A DNA stretch of 64,000 bases from Nostoc sp. NIES-4103 (GCF_002368335.1 NZ_AP018288.1:3955323-4019322); one strand, 5' to 3'. Positions 26,833-36,184 are shown, counted from the first letter of the stretch. The notes: generated by a model from the sequence alone, not told the origin. A program made the numbers and translations.

Positions 26833-27593
26833 TGATATATCAAATCCAAAATCAAATCGGCTAATTCTGCACTTACTCCCAAGGGCTGCGCCAGTTGGAA
26901 AGTTACAGCAGGGAAACGTAATTTTAGCTCTTCTATGGTCTGTGCGATCGCATCGGTTATGCCACCTGCGAATAAAAAGTATGGAAAAATTGCAATTTCT
27001 CCATTGCCAGCAGCAACTAACTCTTCTACTTGTGATTCTAAACTAGGAGGCACAGACCAATAAGCAGTCACTGCTCCCAAATTTGCCGCTATTGCTTCCA
27101 CTAGTTTTTGTGAATCAGGGCGACGGCTACCATGAGCTAAGATAATCCATGCTTGTGCTTTCATTGTAGCCATTTGTTTTGCTAGCAATTTCTCTAAACC
27201 AGGGTGACTACCTAAGTATGGTTGTAAGTCAATCATTATATCTTCACCAAGAGCTTGTTGTGCCAGTGCTATTTCCGAGGGAATATCTGTGATCACATGC
27301 ACTCCCGGTAGCAGAAATAGCGGTACAATTTTTAGGCGATCGCACCCTGAAACCAAAGCACGTTGAGCAAATTGTTTAATTTGCTCGTGTAAAGCTTCAG
27401 CACCCATTTCCAGACTTGCTATACCAACCAAAATTTCCTGCTTTGGGGCAGATACCACGCCACCGTTAACAGGTACTAATTCTGGTAAATTTTTTTGCAG
27501 TTTTTGATCTACTAGCCCTGCTAATTGCTGCATAGCAATTTCTGGGCGCGGATCACGGCTTCCGTGAGATACAAGTAAATACGCAGATGACAT
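26829..27593 (-). CDS. sirB: Sirohydrochlorin chelatase (CbiX/SirB type, two-domain)
   Basis: 254 aa with two CbiX halves. Each begins with an HGSR motif (LVSHGSRDPRPE at about residue 8 and ILAHGSRRPDSQK at about 151) that supplies the metal-site His. Further conserved stretches are IVPLFLLPGVHVITDIP and IFPYFLFAGGITDAI. It inserts Fe2+ (siroheme) or Co2+ (cobalamin) into sirohydrochlorin; which metal cannot be read from the sequence. It is upstream of and overlapping with cobA, so it acts after CobA and an oxidation step in the same pathway. The symbol could equally be cbiX. Confidence 0.9.
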   Translation of the reverse strand: MSSAYLLVSHGSRDPRPEIAMQQLAGLVDQKLQKNLPELVPVNGGVVSAPKQEILVGIASLEMGAEALHEQIKQFAQRALVSGCDRLKIVPLFLLPGVHVITDIPSEIALAQQALGEDIMIDLQPYLGSHPGLEKLLAKQMATMKAQAWIILAHGSRRPDSQKLVEAIAANLGAVTAYWSVPPSLESQVEELVAAGNGEIAIFPYFLFAGGITDAIAQTIEELKLRFPAVTFQLAQPLGVSAELADLILDLIYQ

Positions 27594-27681
27594 CAGTAAA
27601 GTGTAACTCTCGGTTTTTATTGTGCAGTTACTAGCCTAGATCAACAATGGAACTTTAGCACCAGACTCCACCTTTCGGACT

Positions 27682-28062
27682 TTACTGCTGTTCGGCAGTG
27701 TAAGTGTAAAAGTTATTAAATGCACCCACCGTTTCAAATCTATAAGAAGGTAGCCAGGAACTCACTTTTAAATCTGTGCGATAAATACTAAAAACAATGA
27801 AGTCTTGTTTTTGTGTCGTTGCTGCCAAGATTTCCTTGATTTGTGGATTTGCGGAATCTACTAGTTTGTCACACTTAGAATGTAGCAAATTTTCTATTAG
27901 TTTTGAAGTTTTTTTACAAACGTCCTGTTTTAAGTATTGTGTCAGCCGTTGCAGGGCGTACTCTTCATACTCAGTCTGACTGGGATTAGTCTTCGCCATT
28001 GCCACACCACATACAGCTAGTCCTGCTGCTATCATATATGCCATAATAGTCAAGGGTTTCAT
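27682..28062 (-). CDS. DUF4359 protein
   Basis: A protein of about 126 aa with a single N-terminal hydrophobic segment (LTIMAYMIAAGLAVCGVAMA), then the DUF4359 pattern NPSQTEYEEYALQRLTQYLKQDVC and a C-terminal beta-rich part (QDFIVFSIYRTDL, SWLPSYRFETVGAFNNFYTY). Three cysteines sit in the middle. The start is set at ATG 28062 (MKPLTIMAYM); the ATG at 28101 would put 13 polar residues ahead of the membrane segment. The family is common in cyanobacteria, probably anchored or secreted, with unknown role. Confidence 0.8.
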   Translation of the reverse strand: MKPLTIMAYMIAAGLAVCGVAMAKTNPSQTEYEEYALQRLTQYLKQDVCKKTSKLIENLLHSKCDKLVDSANPQIKEILAATTQKQDFIVFSIYRTDLKVSSWLPSYRFETVGAFNNFYTYTAEQQ

Positions 28063-28200
28063 CTTTCCTAACTGTAGTTCTCCATAGTCGTTGGACTCCA
28101 AAGACTCTGAATTAATGAAATCCGTTCCTTGCAGAAAAAAATCTGGATTTGTGGATCAATTAATCAGATAAGTGCTATAATCTATAATCGAGAAGTTAAT

Positions 28201-28274
28201 GGCGAGCGTAGCCAAGTGGTTAAGGCAGTGGATTGTGGTTCCACCACTCGTGGGTTCGAGTCCCATCGTTCGCC
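28201..28274 (+). tRNA. trnH: tRNA-His (GTG)
   Basis: Full cloverleaf. The acceptor stem GCGAGCG (28202-28208) pairs with CGTTCGC (28267-28273), with the extra 5' G-1 at 28201 opposite discriminator C73, which is diagnostic for tRNA-His. The anticodon loop TTGTGGT is in stem GTGGA/TCCAC, and the T-loop is GGGTTCGAGTCCC. CCA is not encoded. Confidence 0.97.
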
Positions 28275-28368
28275 CTCTTTCATCTACAGCAATATACTAT
28301 ATTTCTGTAGGAATAGCTTAATTCCCGGAATATCAGCGGTTGATAGTTTCGTACTGAGGCGATATCCC

Positions 28369-28390
28369 GCCCAGAACTAAAGTTCCGGGC
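28369..28390 (+). terminator. GC-rich hairpin downstream of tRNA-His
   Basis: GCCCAGAAC (28369-28377) and GTTCCGGGC (28382-28390) form a 9-bp stem with one mismatch and a TAAA loop. An AGTCCACT/AGTGGACT palindrome follows at 28401-28418. There is no T-run, so the terminator role is tentative. Confidence 0.4.
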
Positions 28391-28548
28391 TAATAGTTCA
28401 AGTCCACTCAAGTGGACTGAATTTTTCAAGTAGTTCTCACTAGAAGACTTTGGCTATCAAATTCGGAATTCATTCTGAGGCTGGATAAGTCTTATGATCA
28501 GACTTGTGTGTACACCGTAGCCTTTTGCTGTGGGGAAGGTTGTTTGTA

Positions 28549-28571
28549 AGAGGTTAGTCTAACTCACGTTT
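28549..28571. repeat. One-ended remnant of MITE family A
   Basis: AGAGGTTAGTCTAACTCACG plus TTT matches the right end of the family A elements (inner GAGAGGTC and terminal AACTCACGTT). No matching left end is seen. It abuts the family B element that starts at 28579. Confidence 0.5.
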
Positions 28572-28578
28572 AATTTTC

Positions 28579-28695
28579 AGGACTTATGCACCGACTACGA
28601 TTTTACGTCCGCAGCGAGTGTACTCCTTCAAAGAACCCGTAGGGTAGCGAAGTAATCTTAAAAGCTTAGTTTTTCGTCACAAGTGCGTAAGTCCT
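28579..28695. mobile_element. MITE-like element, family B, copy 2
   Basis: AGGACTTATGCACC at the left and GTGCGTAAGTCCT at the right, 117 bp in all, with an interior unrelated to copy 1 apart from short GCG-rich motifs. No ORF. Confidence 0.75.
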
Positions 28696-28781
28696 AATTT
28701 TTTTGGATTACAAACATTAATAATGGAAGCAGATTAACTAGATCTGCTTCCAGTGAAGTTTTTTGAACGCACAGTCAAGCC

Positions 28782-28898
28782 CTAGAAAAGTCCTAAAAGA
28801 ATGATGAAAGTTAGTCCACAGAAGGCTAGTAGAGAGATAATCATGATGTTGCCTACGCTGTGGTCAGAATTTGCTAACTTTTGTGTATTTTCAGACAT
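28782..28898 (-). CDS. 38-aa single-pass membrane peptide
   Basis: The ATG at 28898 is preceded by an AGGG ribosome site about 10 nt upstream. The peptide begins MSENTQKLANSDHSVGNIM and continues with a 19-residue hydrophobic helix (MIISLLAFCGLTFIILLGL) ending at the C terminus. Size and layout (polar N terminus, one TM) are those of small thylakoid-complex subunits, but it matches none that I know (PsbX, PsbN, PetN, PetL, PsaM and PsaX were considered). Function unknown. Confidence 0.6.
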   Translation of the reverse strand: MSENTQKLANSDHSVGNIMIISLLAFCGLTFIILLGLF

Positions 28899-28980
28899 AT
28901 TGACCGACCCTGTTTTTGTGACTATTTGTTAACAACATTGCAGTGTTTAATTCATGCTTTGCTGCTTCTTTTATTATTGG

Positions 28981-29763
28981 CTACTTCTTGATTAATCTCT
29001 GGAGCGATCGCAAATCGTAATCTAAGATTTTTCCCGTAGTGAAAAGCTGATAACCAGCGAAGAATAAAACTGCTAAGGTCAGCAGCAATAAAAGATTAAT
29101 TGACGCAAATATCTTACCAGTAAAGATGATAACTAGGACTCCTAGCACTATCAAAATCCATCCTAAGTTAGGGCTAACTCGCCGCTGAAGAAGAATAAAA
29201 ACCCCAGCACCACATAGCAAGAAGGCGGGAATACTAACAAAAAGACCAACGCGAATATTCGCAGTTAAAACGACAGCAGATACAGCCATCAAAGCCAAAC
29301 CGATCAACTTGGTTGTTTTATCAACAGGGATTTGTCTTTGATAAATGGCAGTTTGAGGCAGAATACTAGTGGAATTTGAAGTAGCAACGATATGAGGTTG
29401 AAGTTGTTTATCTTGAAAAATAAATGTTACTTTAGCTCCTTGTCCAAAGTCTATTTTATCTCCTGGTTTCAGTTGATAGAGAGTTCTAGGTTCCAGCTTG
29501 ATATTGTTGAGGAACGTACCGTTAGAGCTATCCAAATCTTCAATAAAATAATTACTTCCTTCGACTCGAATTTGTGCATGAATACGAGAAACCACTTCAA
29601 CATCTGGCAAGCTGGAAAGGTCAAGGTCAGGTGGGATTTGGTCATTCGGCTTACCGATGCGAATAACAGCAGAATTTGGGGCAAACTCAAAGGAAGTATT
29701 GGTTTGGACATGCAACAGCTCTAAACTTAGCCCTGTGGTGTTAAAAGTGTTGATATTTTGCAT
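28981..29763 (-). CDS. FHA-domain membrane protein
   Basis: 260 aa. The FHA domain spans about 25-115: VIRIGKPNDQIPPDLDLSSL, SRIHAQIRVEGSNYFIEDLD and SSNGTFLNNIKLEPRTLYQL. The RIG, SRIHA and NGTF motifs that bind phosphothreonine are all present. Residues about 145-245 contain four to five hydrophobic helices. The protein would recruit a Ser/Thr-phosphorylated partner to a membrane. No Ser/Thr kinase is encoded in the window. Monocistronic. Confidence 0.88.
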   Translation of the reverse strand: MQNINTFNTTGLSLELLHVQTNTSFEFAPNSAVIRIGKPNDQIPPDLDLSSLPDVEVVSRIHAQIRVEGSNYFIEDLDSSNGTFLNNIKLEPRTLYQLKPGDKIDFGQGAKVTFIFQDKQLQPHIVATSNSTSILPQTAIYQRQIPVDKTTKLIGLALMAVSAVVLTANIRVGLFVSIPAFLLCGAGVFILLQRRVSPNLGWILIVLGVLVIIFTGKIFASINLLLLLTLAVLFFAGYQLFTTGKILDYDLRSLQRLIKK

Positions 29764-29929
29764 GGCTTGTTTTTTAAAAGAGCAATTTCTAGATTATTTA
29801 GCGGAAGGTATATCAGAGAAGGCAACTTTTAACGGGAGCATTTCAAACCTAGCACAATCAAATCTAACCATAAGCTCATTGGCATTCAACTTGCATCTCG
29901 AAACAGGAAGCATGAGTACTTCTTATTTC

Positions 29930-30030
29930 TTCCTCATCCCCCTCATCCCCACGGCAGTTGCTCCACTTGGGGGAACCCCAAGACCGCACTGCCTCCTCAT
30001 CCCCCTCATCTCCCCCTGCTCCCCAATCCT
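29930..30030. repeat. CCTCATCCCC tandem tract with palindromic-element core
   Basis: CCTCATCCCC units flank a diverged GGGGGAACCCC core (about 29950-29992), the same composite organisation as at 1-155 and 7727-8085. It lies between FHA and kinase genes; no gene. Confidence 0.6.
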
Positions 30031-30047
30031 TTAGAGTCAAAGGGGTA

Positions 30048-31814
30048 TTAAGCGATCGCCTGTAAATTTTCCGGTACAGTTGGAAATATCACCTGTTTTC
30101 TCTCCTGACGCAAGGGTATCTCAATCCAAAACTCAGTTCCTTTTCCCTGTTGGGACTCACACCGCAGTATTCCAGAGTGTTTCTGCACAATAATCTGGTA
30201 GCTAATCGATAAACCTAGTCCTGTTCCTTGTCCCACAGGTTTAGTGGTGAAAAATGGGTCAAATAACTTTTGTCTCACTTCTTCTGTCATCCCTGGGCCA
30301 TTGTCAACAATTCTTACTACTACTCGATTATTGCTGGTCACTTCGGTATGAATAAGAATCTGCGGTTTAGTCAAGAGTCCATTGTCAAAAGTCAATAGTT
30401 TAGAATTGTGAGCTTTTGACTCTTGCAAAGCATCGATCGCATTATTAATAATATTCATAAACACTTGATTTAACTGCCCTGCATAGCACTCTACTAAAGG
30501 CAGCTTGCCATACTGTTTAATCACTTCAATATCTGTACACTCTGGCTTGGCTTTTAGTCGATTTTGCAAAATCAACAGCGTACTATCAATACCTTCGTGA
30601 ATATCGACCTCTTTCATGTCTGCTTCATCCAGACGAGAAAAGGTGCGTAAAGACAAAACAATCTGCTGAATTCTTTGAGATCCCATTTTCATCGAACTAA
30701 TGATTTTGGGGAGGTCATCTAGCAAAAACTCTAAGTCAATTTCCTCTGACTTTTCCTGAATCTTGTGTCCTGGGTTGGGAAACTCTTGTTGGTAAAGGCT
30801 GACTAACTCTAGCAGTTCTTGAGTATATTTATTGGCGTGAGTGATATTGCCATAGATAAAATTAACAGGGTTATTAATTTCATGTGCTACCCCCGCCACA
30901 AGCTGACCTAAGCTGGACATTTTCTCAGTTTGAATCAGTTGAGCTTGGGTGTTTTGGAGTTCTTGTAAAGCTTTTTGGAGTTCTGTTTCTGCTTGTTTGC
31001 GTTCAGAAATTTCCACCTCTAAGCGCTGGTTCATTTGGGTTAATTCAGTATTTTTCATCAATGTTTCACGGGATTGGGCTAGTTTCATTGCCATATGGTT
31101 GAATGCCTTAGCCAGGTCTTCTACTTCATCACCAGTCCGAATATCTAGGCGGTAGTCTAGGTTTCCCGCTGCAATCTCCGCCGTTCCTAGCTGTAAAATC
31201 TGCAAAGACTTGATTATAGGACGCCAGATCAGCACAAATATCACAACAAACAAAATTATAATTACTTGCACAACTATAAAGGTAATAATTCTCTGCACTT
31301 GATAAAGGCTTTGTAACTGCTCGTCTACTAATATGCGCTGCTGATTAGCACGTTCAACCAGCTGGTCAACGAACAACTCAATATCTCTACTAAAGGCATT
31401 GATACTGATAAAATACTGCTGAGAATCTGCCAAACGGGTTTGACTGGAATTTAAGTAGGTTAGCTGACTTGCTATTTGGCTAAGAAACTGGTGACGACGA
31501 CGAATTACTGAGATTTCCGGAGCATCTGGGAGCAACTTTTCTAAGCGATTGAGTGAGTCTAGAAACTCTGTTGAGAACTTGATTGTTTCTGTATCATCAG
31601 TCCTCAGTAAAACAGCATCCTTCAGCCCAATAATTTCAGACTTCAAAGCATTTTTGACTGCCAGGGCAAGTTTGACAGTTTCAGTACTTTGATTGGTTTT
31701 CTCACGAATAGTCTGTCTGATCTGCTGCACAACTACAATATTGCCAACCAGAACAGCTACTATGAGTCCGACAGATACAGCCGCACCTGTGAAAAACTTT
31801 GTAGAGATTTTCAT
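30048..31814 (-). CDS. Membrane histidine kinase with HAMP domain
   Basis: 588 aa. TM1 is at about 8-28 and TM2 at about 172-194, bracketing a ~140-residue helical periplasmic region. A HAMP domain (about 195-250: LQLGTAEIAAGNLDYRLDIR) and coiled coil follow. The HisKA box GVAHEINNPVNF and ATPase boxes (NQVFMNIINNAIDAL, DNGPGM, GTGLGLSIS) complete the kinase. No receiver is fused. Its start overlaps the stop of the upstream PhnD-like lipoprotein gene by 4 nt, so the binding protein probably delivers the signal to the periplasmic domain. The core is nearly identical in layout to the kinase at 33086-35782. Confidence 0.93.
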   Translation of the reverse strand: MKISTKFFTGAAVSVGLIVAVLVGNIVVVQQIRQTIREKTNQSTETVKLALAVKNALKSEIIGLKDAVLLRTDDTETIKFSTEFLDSLNRLEKLLPDAPEISVIRRRHQFLSQIASQLTYLNSSQTRLADSQQYFISINAFSRDIELFVDQLVERANQQRILVDEQLQSLYQVQRIITFIVVQVIIILFVVIFVLIWRPIIKSLQILQLGTAEIAAGNLDYRLDIRTGDEVEDLAKAFNHMAMKLAQSRETLMKNTELTQMNQRLEVEISERKQAETELQKALQELQNTQAQLIQTEKMSSLGQLVAGVAHEINNPVNFIYGNITHANKYTQELLELVSLYQQEFPNPGHKIQEKSEEIDLEFLLDDLPKIISSMKMGSQRIQQIVLSLRTFSRLDEADMKEVDIHEGIDSTLLILQNRLKAKPECTDIEVIKQYGKLPLVECYAGQLNQVFMNIINNAIDALQESKAHNSKLLTFDNGLLTKPQILIHTEVTSNNRVVVRIVDNGPGMTEEVRQKLFDPFFTTKPVGQGTGLGLSISYQIIVQKHSGILRCESQQGKGTEFWIEIPLRQERKQVIFPTVPENLQAIA

Positions 31815-32905
31815 TTTGCCGGAATAGAAATTAATTTCAGATCTTTGTGGAGTTGCTGAATAGAAGCGTAATCTGAAGGGTTAACAAGAGTGTATCCAGC
31901 TGACTCAATTCCAGTAATATCCTCAATACCATCTGGACTATTAATAAAAGTCTGTTTCAGCTGTTGGATTAACTCAGGAGGTAGTTTTTTAGATACTACT
32001 ATAGGGGAATTGGTTATAGGAGGAGATTCCCACAGAACTTTCCAACTTTGATGTGTGAGCTTACCACTTTTTTGATACTTCAGGTAGGATGGAATATTAG
32101 TTATTGCTGCATCAACAATGCCATTTTGTAGTGCATCCATACTCTTGTTATGGCTGCCAGCATAGATAACTTGAGCAAAATCCCGCTGGGGATCAATACC
32201 AAGTTTATGAAATGTTGCCAAGGGCATTAAATACCCAGATGTTGATGATGTGTCCACAAAGGCTATGCGCTTGCCTTTGAGGTCTTTAAGGGTTTTGATG
32301 GGACTATCTTGTTTGACGAGAATACATGACCGATACCAAGGTTGCCTAGTGTATTTATCGATCGCAGTAACCAACGGTTCAACTTTAGCACCCCGCTCTA
32401 CTGCCTCAACATAGCCTAAAGGGCCTAAATAAGCCATATCGAGCTTATCCTTGACCAGTAAGTCAATAATTTCCTTATAATCCTTAGCAATCTGGAAATC
32501 AAAGGAAATTGCACTCATAGATTGTACTTTCTGTATTTTTTGTGTCCCTTGTGTCCCTTGTCTCTCTCGCCTCCCTTGTCCCTCCAAGGTGTTGGCTTGC
32601 GATTCGGTATCAACTTTTCGCTTAAAGGACTCCTCTAAGTATTCTTTTAAGGATTTAATCATCCTTTCTTGTTCTGTACGACTTTGCACTGGCAACACCC
32701 CAACTTTTAAGGTAGATAAGTGATATTTGCTAGTTGCTGAAGCCTTTTCCACAACAGACTCATGACTTCCAGATACTTTTTCTGTACAGCCTGCACCCAG
32801 TAACGCCATAACTATCGCTAAAAACAAAACTCTGCTTTTGCTCAATAAGCGATGTTTAGGAGTCAGCCTGTGTGTGTCTACGCATTTCTCCATAAAATTA
32901 TTCAA
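31811..32905 (-). CDS. PhnD-like substrate-binding lipoprotein
   Basis: A 364-aa phosphate/phosphite/phosphonate-type binding protein. A lipobox (ALLGAGC, Cys40) follows a hydrophobic signal. Family motifs are LKVGVLPVQSRTEQERM, DKLDMAYLGPLGYVEA, GKRIAFVDTSSTSGYLMPLATFHKLGID, FAQVIYAGSHNKSMDALQNG and VDAAITNIPSY. A low-complexity basic segment near 105-125 (GQGRRERQGTQGTQKIQKVQ) is unusual and repeat-like. No ABC permease or ATPase is adjacent; instead a kinase overlaps downstream. This indicates a sensory rather than transport role. The ligand cannot be read from the sequence. Confidence 0.88.
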   Translation of the reverse strand: MNNFMEKCVDTHRLTPKHRLLSKSRVLFLAIVMALLGAGCTEKVSGSHESVVEKASATSKYHLSTLKVGVLPVQSRTEQERMIKSLKEYLEESFKRKVDTESQANTLEGQGRRERQGTQGTQKIQKVQSMSAISFDFQIAKDYKEIIDLLVKDKLDMAYLGPLGYVEAVERGAKVEPLVTAIDKYTRQPWYRSCILVKQDSPIKTLKDLKGKRIAFVDTSSTSGYLMPLATFHKLGIDPQRDFAQVIYAGSHNKSMDALQNGIVDAAITNIPSYLKYQKSGKLTHQSWKVLWESPPITNSPIVVSKKLPPELIQQLKQTFINSPDGIEDITGIESAGYTLVNPSDYASIQQLHKDLKLISIPAK

Positions 32906-33085
32906 ATTATAGATAGCTGAAAAATTACCAGACTGGAGCTAGCAACCCAGAGGATTGTTTACTCAGTACTAGGTTAAATCTATTTTTCCCTAAAAAAAAT
33001 GTAAAGGTAACAATTTTGAGTGAAAAGGCAAATTTTGATTGCTGAAAAAAACAATATAAGTGCGCTATAACGCGTATTTATTCAT

Positions 33086-35782
33086 TTATTTAACGGGTAT
33101 TTGAATCCAGAACTCTGTGCTTTTTCCTAATTCTGATAGACATTGCAAAGTTCCACCATGTTTTTCTACTACAATTTGATAGCTAATGGAGAGTCCTAAA
33201 CCTGTTCCTTTCCCCACAGGTTTAGTTGTGAAAAATGGATCAAATAAACGCGCTCTCACTTCTTCAGTCATCCCAGAACCGTTATCAGCAATCCGGATGG
33301 AAATCAGATTTTGATCTAAAACTTCAGTCCGAATTCTAATTTGTGGTTTTTCAGTAATTTTTTTGTTAATAAATGATTCTTCTAAAGCATCAATCGCATT
33401 AGTAATAATATTCATGAATACCTGATTTAACTGCCCTGGATAGCAATCAACTAAGGGCAAATCACCATATTCCTTAATTAAGGATATACCAAGCCCATTA
33501 CCATTATTTTTCCAACGATGGTGCAAGATCAGCAATGTATTTTCAATTCCTTCATGAATATCAACTAACTTTTTATCTGCTTCATCAAGACGCGAAAAAT
33601 TTCGTAGACTCAGCACAATTTCCCGAATCCGGTTAGTGCCCATCTTCATAGAAGATAAAATTTTGCTTAAGTCATTAATCAGAAATTCTAAGTCAATTTC
33701 TTCAGAGAAATCTTCAATTTCTGTTGTGGTATTGGGATAGTTTTTTTGATATAGTTCTAATAGAGTTAATAACTCTTGAAAATATTCATGAGCATAGGTT
33801 AAATTACCATGAATAAAATTAACTGGGTTATTGATTTCATGGGCAACTCCAGCCACCAATTGTCCTAAACTAGACATTTTTTCGTGCTGAATCAGTTGAG
33901 ATTGAGTTTGCTGCAACTTATGCAAAGCTTCGGTGAGTTTTTCTGCGTGAGTTTGAGCGGCTAGCGTAGCAGCACGACTTTGAGTGTAAAGTTGGGCATG
34001 ATCGATTGCGATCGCTAGTTGATCGGTGACAGCTTGCAACAGCCCAATATCACTATTACTCCAAACGCGTTCGCCACTGCAATGACTACAAACAATTGCC
34101 CCAAATTCTTCAGAATGGCTTTTAACTGGGAGTAGCAGCCAAGAAGTAATATCAAACTCTTTTAGCAGTGCTTGGATATTCTGATCGAGTTGAATTTCTC
34201 TATGAATATTGTCGATACAAACTAGTTCTTGGCTAACAAGTGTATTAGTCAAAAAAGTATTATTTTGCAGCGAAATACTACCTAACATAGAAGGTAAATG
34301 ATATTGCCTCGCCTCATGAGAAATAGTCAGGGTGGGTTGAGATGAATGAGGCAAATATTGCAAAAAATAACAGCGGTCAACTTGCAACAAACTGCGGATT
34401 TCATTAACAGCAGTTTCTAGAATAGTATCAAGGTCAAGGGAACTACGAATTTGACTTGCTAAACTCAGTAATAAGGCTTCTCGACGACTGAGGAGTTCTT
34501 CTCGCGCCCAAATCCGATCAATAGCAACGGCAATATTATTTGTAATCCACTTTAAAATATTATGAGTTGGTTCTGGAAATAATTGTTTACTAAATAAGGC
34601 AATGATGCCAATTAATTGTTGCTCTACAATTAATGGATAAGCAGAAAATAATAAATTCGATAATGCAGCATCTAGCAGTTCTTCTTGATTATTAATTCTG
34701 ACTTCTTCATTTAAAATGGCTTGATGGGTTTTAGTCATCATACCAATGTAATTTTTGGCTAAAACCATGTGATGAGGAAAATCTTGAGTATTACTCAAAG
34801 CACTACATTCAACATTTGTGCAATGAACACCAGCTTGCAATTGCAGTTGATTTGTTTGTCGTTCAAAAGTCCAGATACAAACAAAAGCAACGCTTAAATA
34901 CTGGGACATGCTGTTAGTACAATGCTGAAGAATTTCTGGAAGCGTACCACTTTGAGATAACGCCAAGCTAACTTCTGCACTCAACAGTGACAAGCGCGAT
35001 CGCTCTAATAAAGCCATCTCTGAAAGCTTACGCTGTGTAATATCTGTACGGATTGCTACATATTGATGAGGTTTTCCATCGAAACCCAATAGTGGGGCAA
35101 TAAGAGTATCCACCCAATAAAAAGAGCCGTCTTTAGCCTTATTTTTAATTTCTCCCTTCCAGATTTTTCCTTGAGAAATTGTTCTCCATAATTTCTCAAA
35201 AAATTCTGGGGAGTGATAACCAGAATTAATAACCCGGTGGTCTTGCCCTAAAAGTTCTTCTCTGGAATATTTAGAAACTTGACAAAATAAATCATTAGCA
35301 TAAGTAATAGTACCTTTTTTATCAGTGATAGCTACTAGGGAGTGGGCATTTAAAGCAAATTTAAAAGCTTCTAGTTCTTGAATATAATTTTGTAAAACTA
35401 ACTCTTTTTGTTTACTAACAGTAATATCATGAGCTAATGCATAAATTAACTTTTCTTCAATAACTGGAGTTGCATTCCATGATAACCATTTGTAGGAACC
35501 ATCTTGACAAAGATAGCGGTTTTCAAAAAAAATGGTACCTACAGCATTTTCCAGCTTTTGAACAGTTAAAATAGTGGATTCGCAGTCTTCTGGATGAACA
35601 AATTCAATAAATGGTTTTTCCAGCAGTTCCTGAGTTGACCAACCTAGTATTTTTGTCCATGCTGGGTTTAAATGTTTAAAATAACCATCAAAACTTGCAA
35701 TACAAAATAAATCTAGGGAAAGTGAGAAAAATCTAGAGTATGTTTCTTCTGAATGGTTGTACTCAGACATAGCTTGTTTCAT
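33086..35782 (-). CDS. PAS-PAS-GAF-GAF histidine kinase, cytoplasmic
   Basis: 898 aa with no membrane helix. Two PAS domains span about 10-130 and 140-255 (YSRFFSLSLDLFCIASFDGY; LVAITDKKGTITYANDLFCQ, with the GYHSPEFFEKLW and DITQRK ending). Two GAF domains span about 270-425 and 440-600. The kinase core has GVAHEINNPVNF, NQVFMNIITNAIDALEES and GTGLGLSIS. A Cys-His pair in the second GAF (IVCSHCSGERVW) is noted, but a bilin-attachment role is not established. It is upstream of and codirectional with the PhnD-like gene (180 bp). The core duplicates that of the neighbouring kinase. Confidence 0.92.
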   Translation of the reverse strand: MKQAMSEYNHSEETYSRFFSLSLDLFCIASFDGYFKHLNPAWTKILGWSTQELLEKPFIEFVHPEDCESTILTVQKLENAVGTIFFENRYLCQDGSYKWLSWNATPVIEEKLIYALAHDITVSKQKELVLQNYIQELEAFKFALNAHSLVAITDKKGTITYANDLFCQVSKYSREELLGQDHRVINSGYHSPEFFEKLWRTISQGKIWKGEIKNKAKDGSFYWVDTLIAPLLGFDGKPHQYVAIRTDITQRKLSEMALLERSRLSLLSAEVSLALSQSGTLPEILQHCTNSMSQYLSVAFVCIWTFERQTNQLQLQAGVHCTNVECSALSNTQDFPHHMVLAKNYIGMMTKTHQAILNEEVRINNQEELLDAALSNLLFSAYPLIVEQQLIGIIALFSKQLFPEPTHNILKWITNNIAVAIDRIWAREELLSRREALLLSLASQIRSSLDLDTILETAVNEIRSLLQVDRCYFLQYLPHSSQPTLTISHEARQYHLPSMLGSISLQNNTFLTNTLVSQELVCIDNIHREIQLDQNIQALLKEFDITSWLLLPVKSHSEEFGAIVCSHCSGERVWSNSDIGLLQAVTDQLAIAIDHAQLYTQSRAATLAAQTHAEKLTEALHKLQQTQSQLIQHEKMSSLGQLVAGVAHEINNPVNFIHGNLTYAHEYFQELLTLLELYQKNYPNTTTEIEDFSEEIDLEFLINDLSKILSSMKMGTNRIREIVLSLRNFSRLDEADKKLVDIHEGIENTLLILHHRWKNNGNGLGISLIKEYGDLPLVDCYPGQLNQVFMNIITNAIDALEESFINKKITEKPQIRIRTEVLDQNLISIRIADNGSGMTEEVRARLFDPFFTTKPVGKGTGLGLSISYQIVVEKHGGTLQCLSELGKSTEFWIQIPVK

Positions 35783-36184
35783 CCATTTTGTGATAGATGT
35801 TCACCGGACAAAGGAAATCCCAGAAATAAAATATTTGCTTGAAAGTTGTTGACCGATTACTGGTTGCCAGTTCAGAACAATCACAAGATGATATTTATTT
35901 ATAAGTCCCTAAGTCATACACTTTTTGCCGCTAAAACATCCGTAGCTATGAGATATTATCAAGCCCAATAAATACCCAAATTAACTTCTGGGTCTTTTAG
36001 CTATGGAATGAAGCACAAAACCAAGTTGATGTAGACGTGAAGACTATAACATGTTGCCTACACGGAGAGTAAAGTTATTTTTTATTCTTTTTTCTACTGA
36101 ATATATATTTCCCTAAAAAACTGTAAACTCAACGTTTACTTTTGAGATTTTAAATAAGAAGTGTTACATAAATTAAATTATTTC

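Noticed and set aside
26833..27600. Cobalamin riboswitch near cobA-sirB
   Set aside because: No B12-box or multi-stem pattern could be recognised upstream of sirB (27594-27681).
28129..28380. Open frame covering tRNA-His
   Set aside because: The frame is an accident of the tRNA sequence and its flanks; the tRNA cloverleaf is unambiguous.
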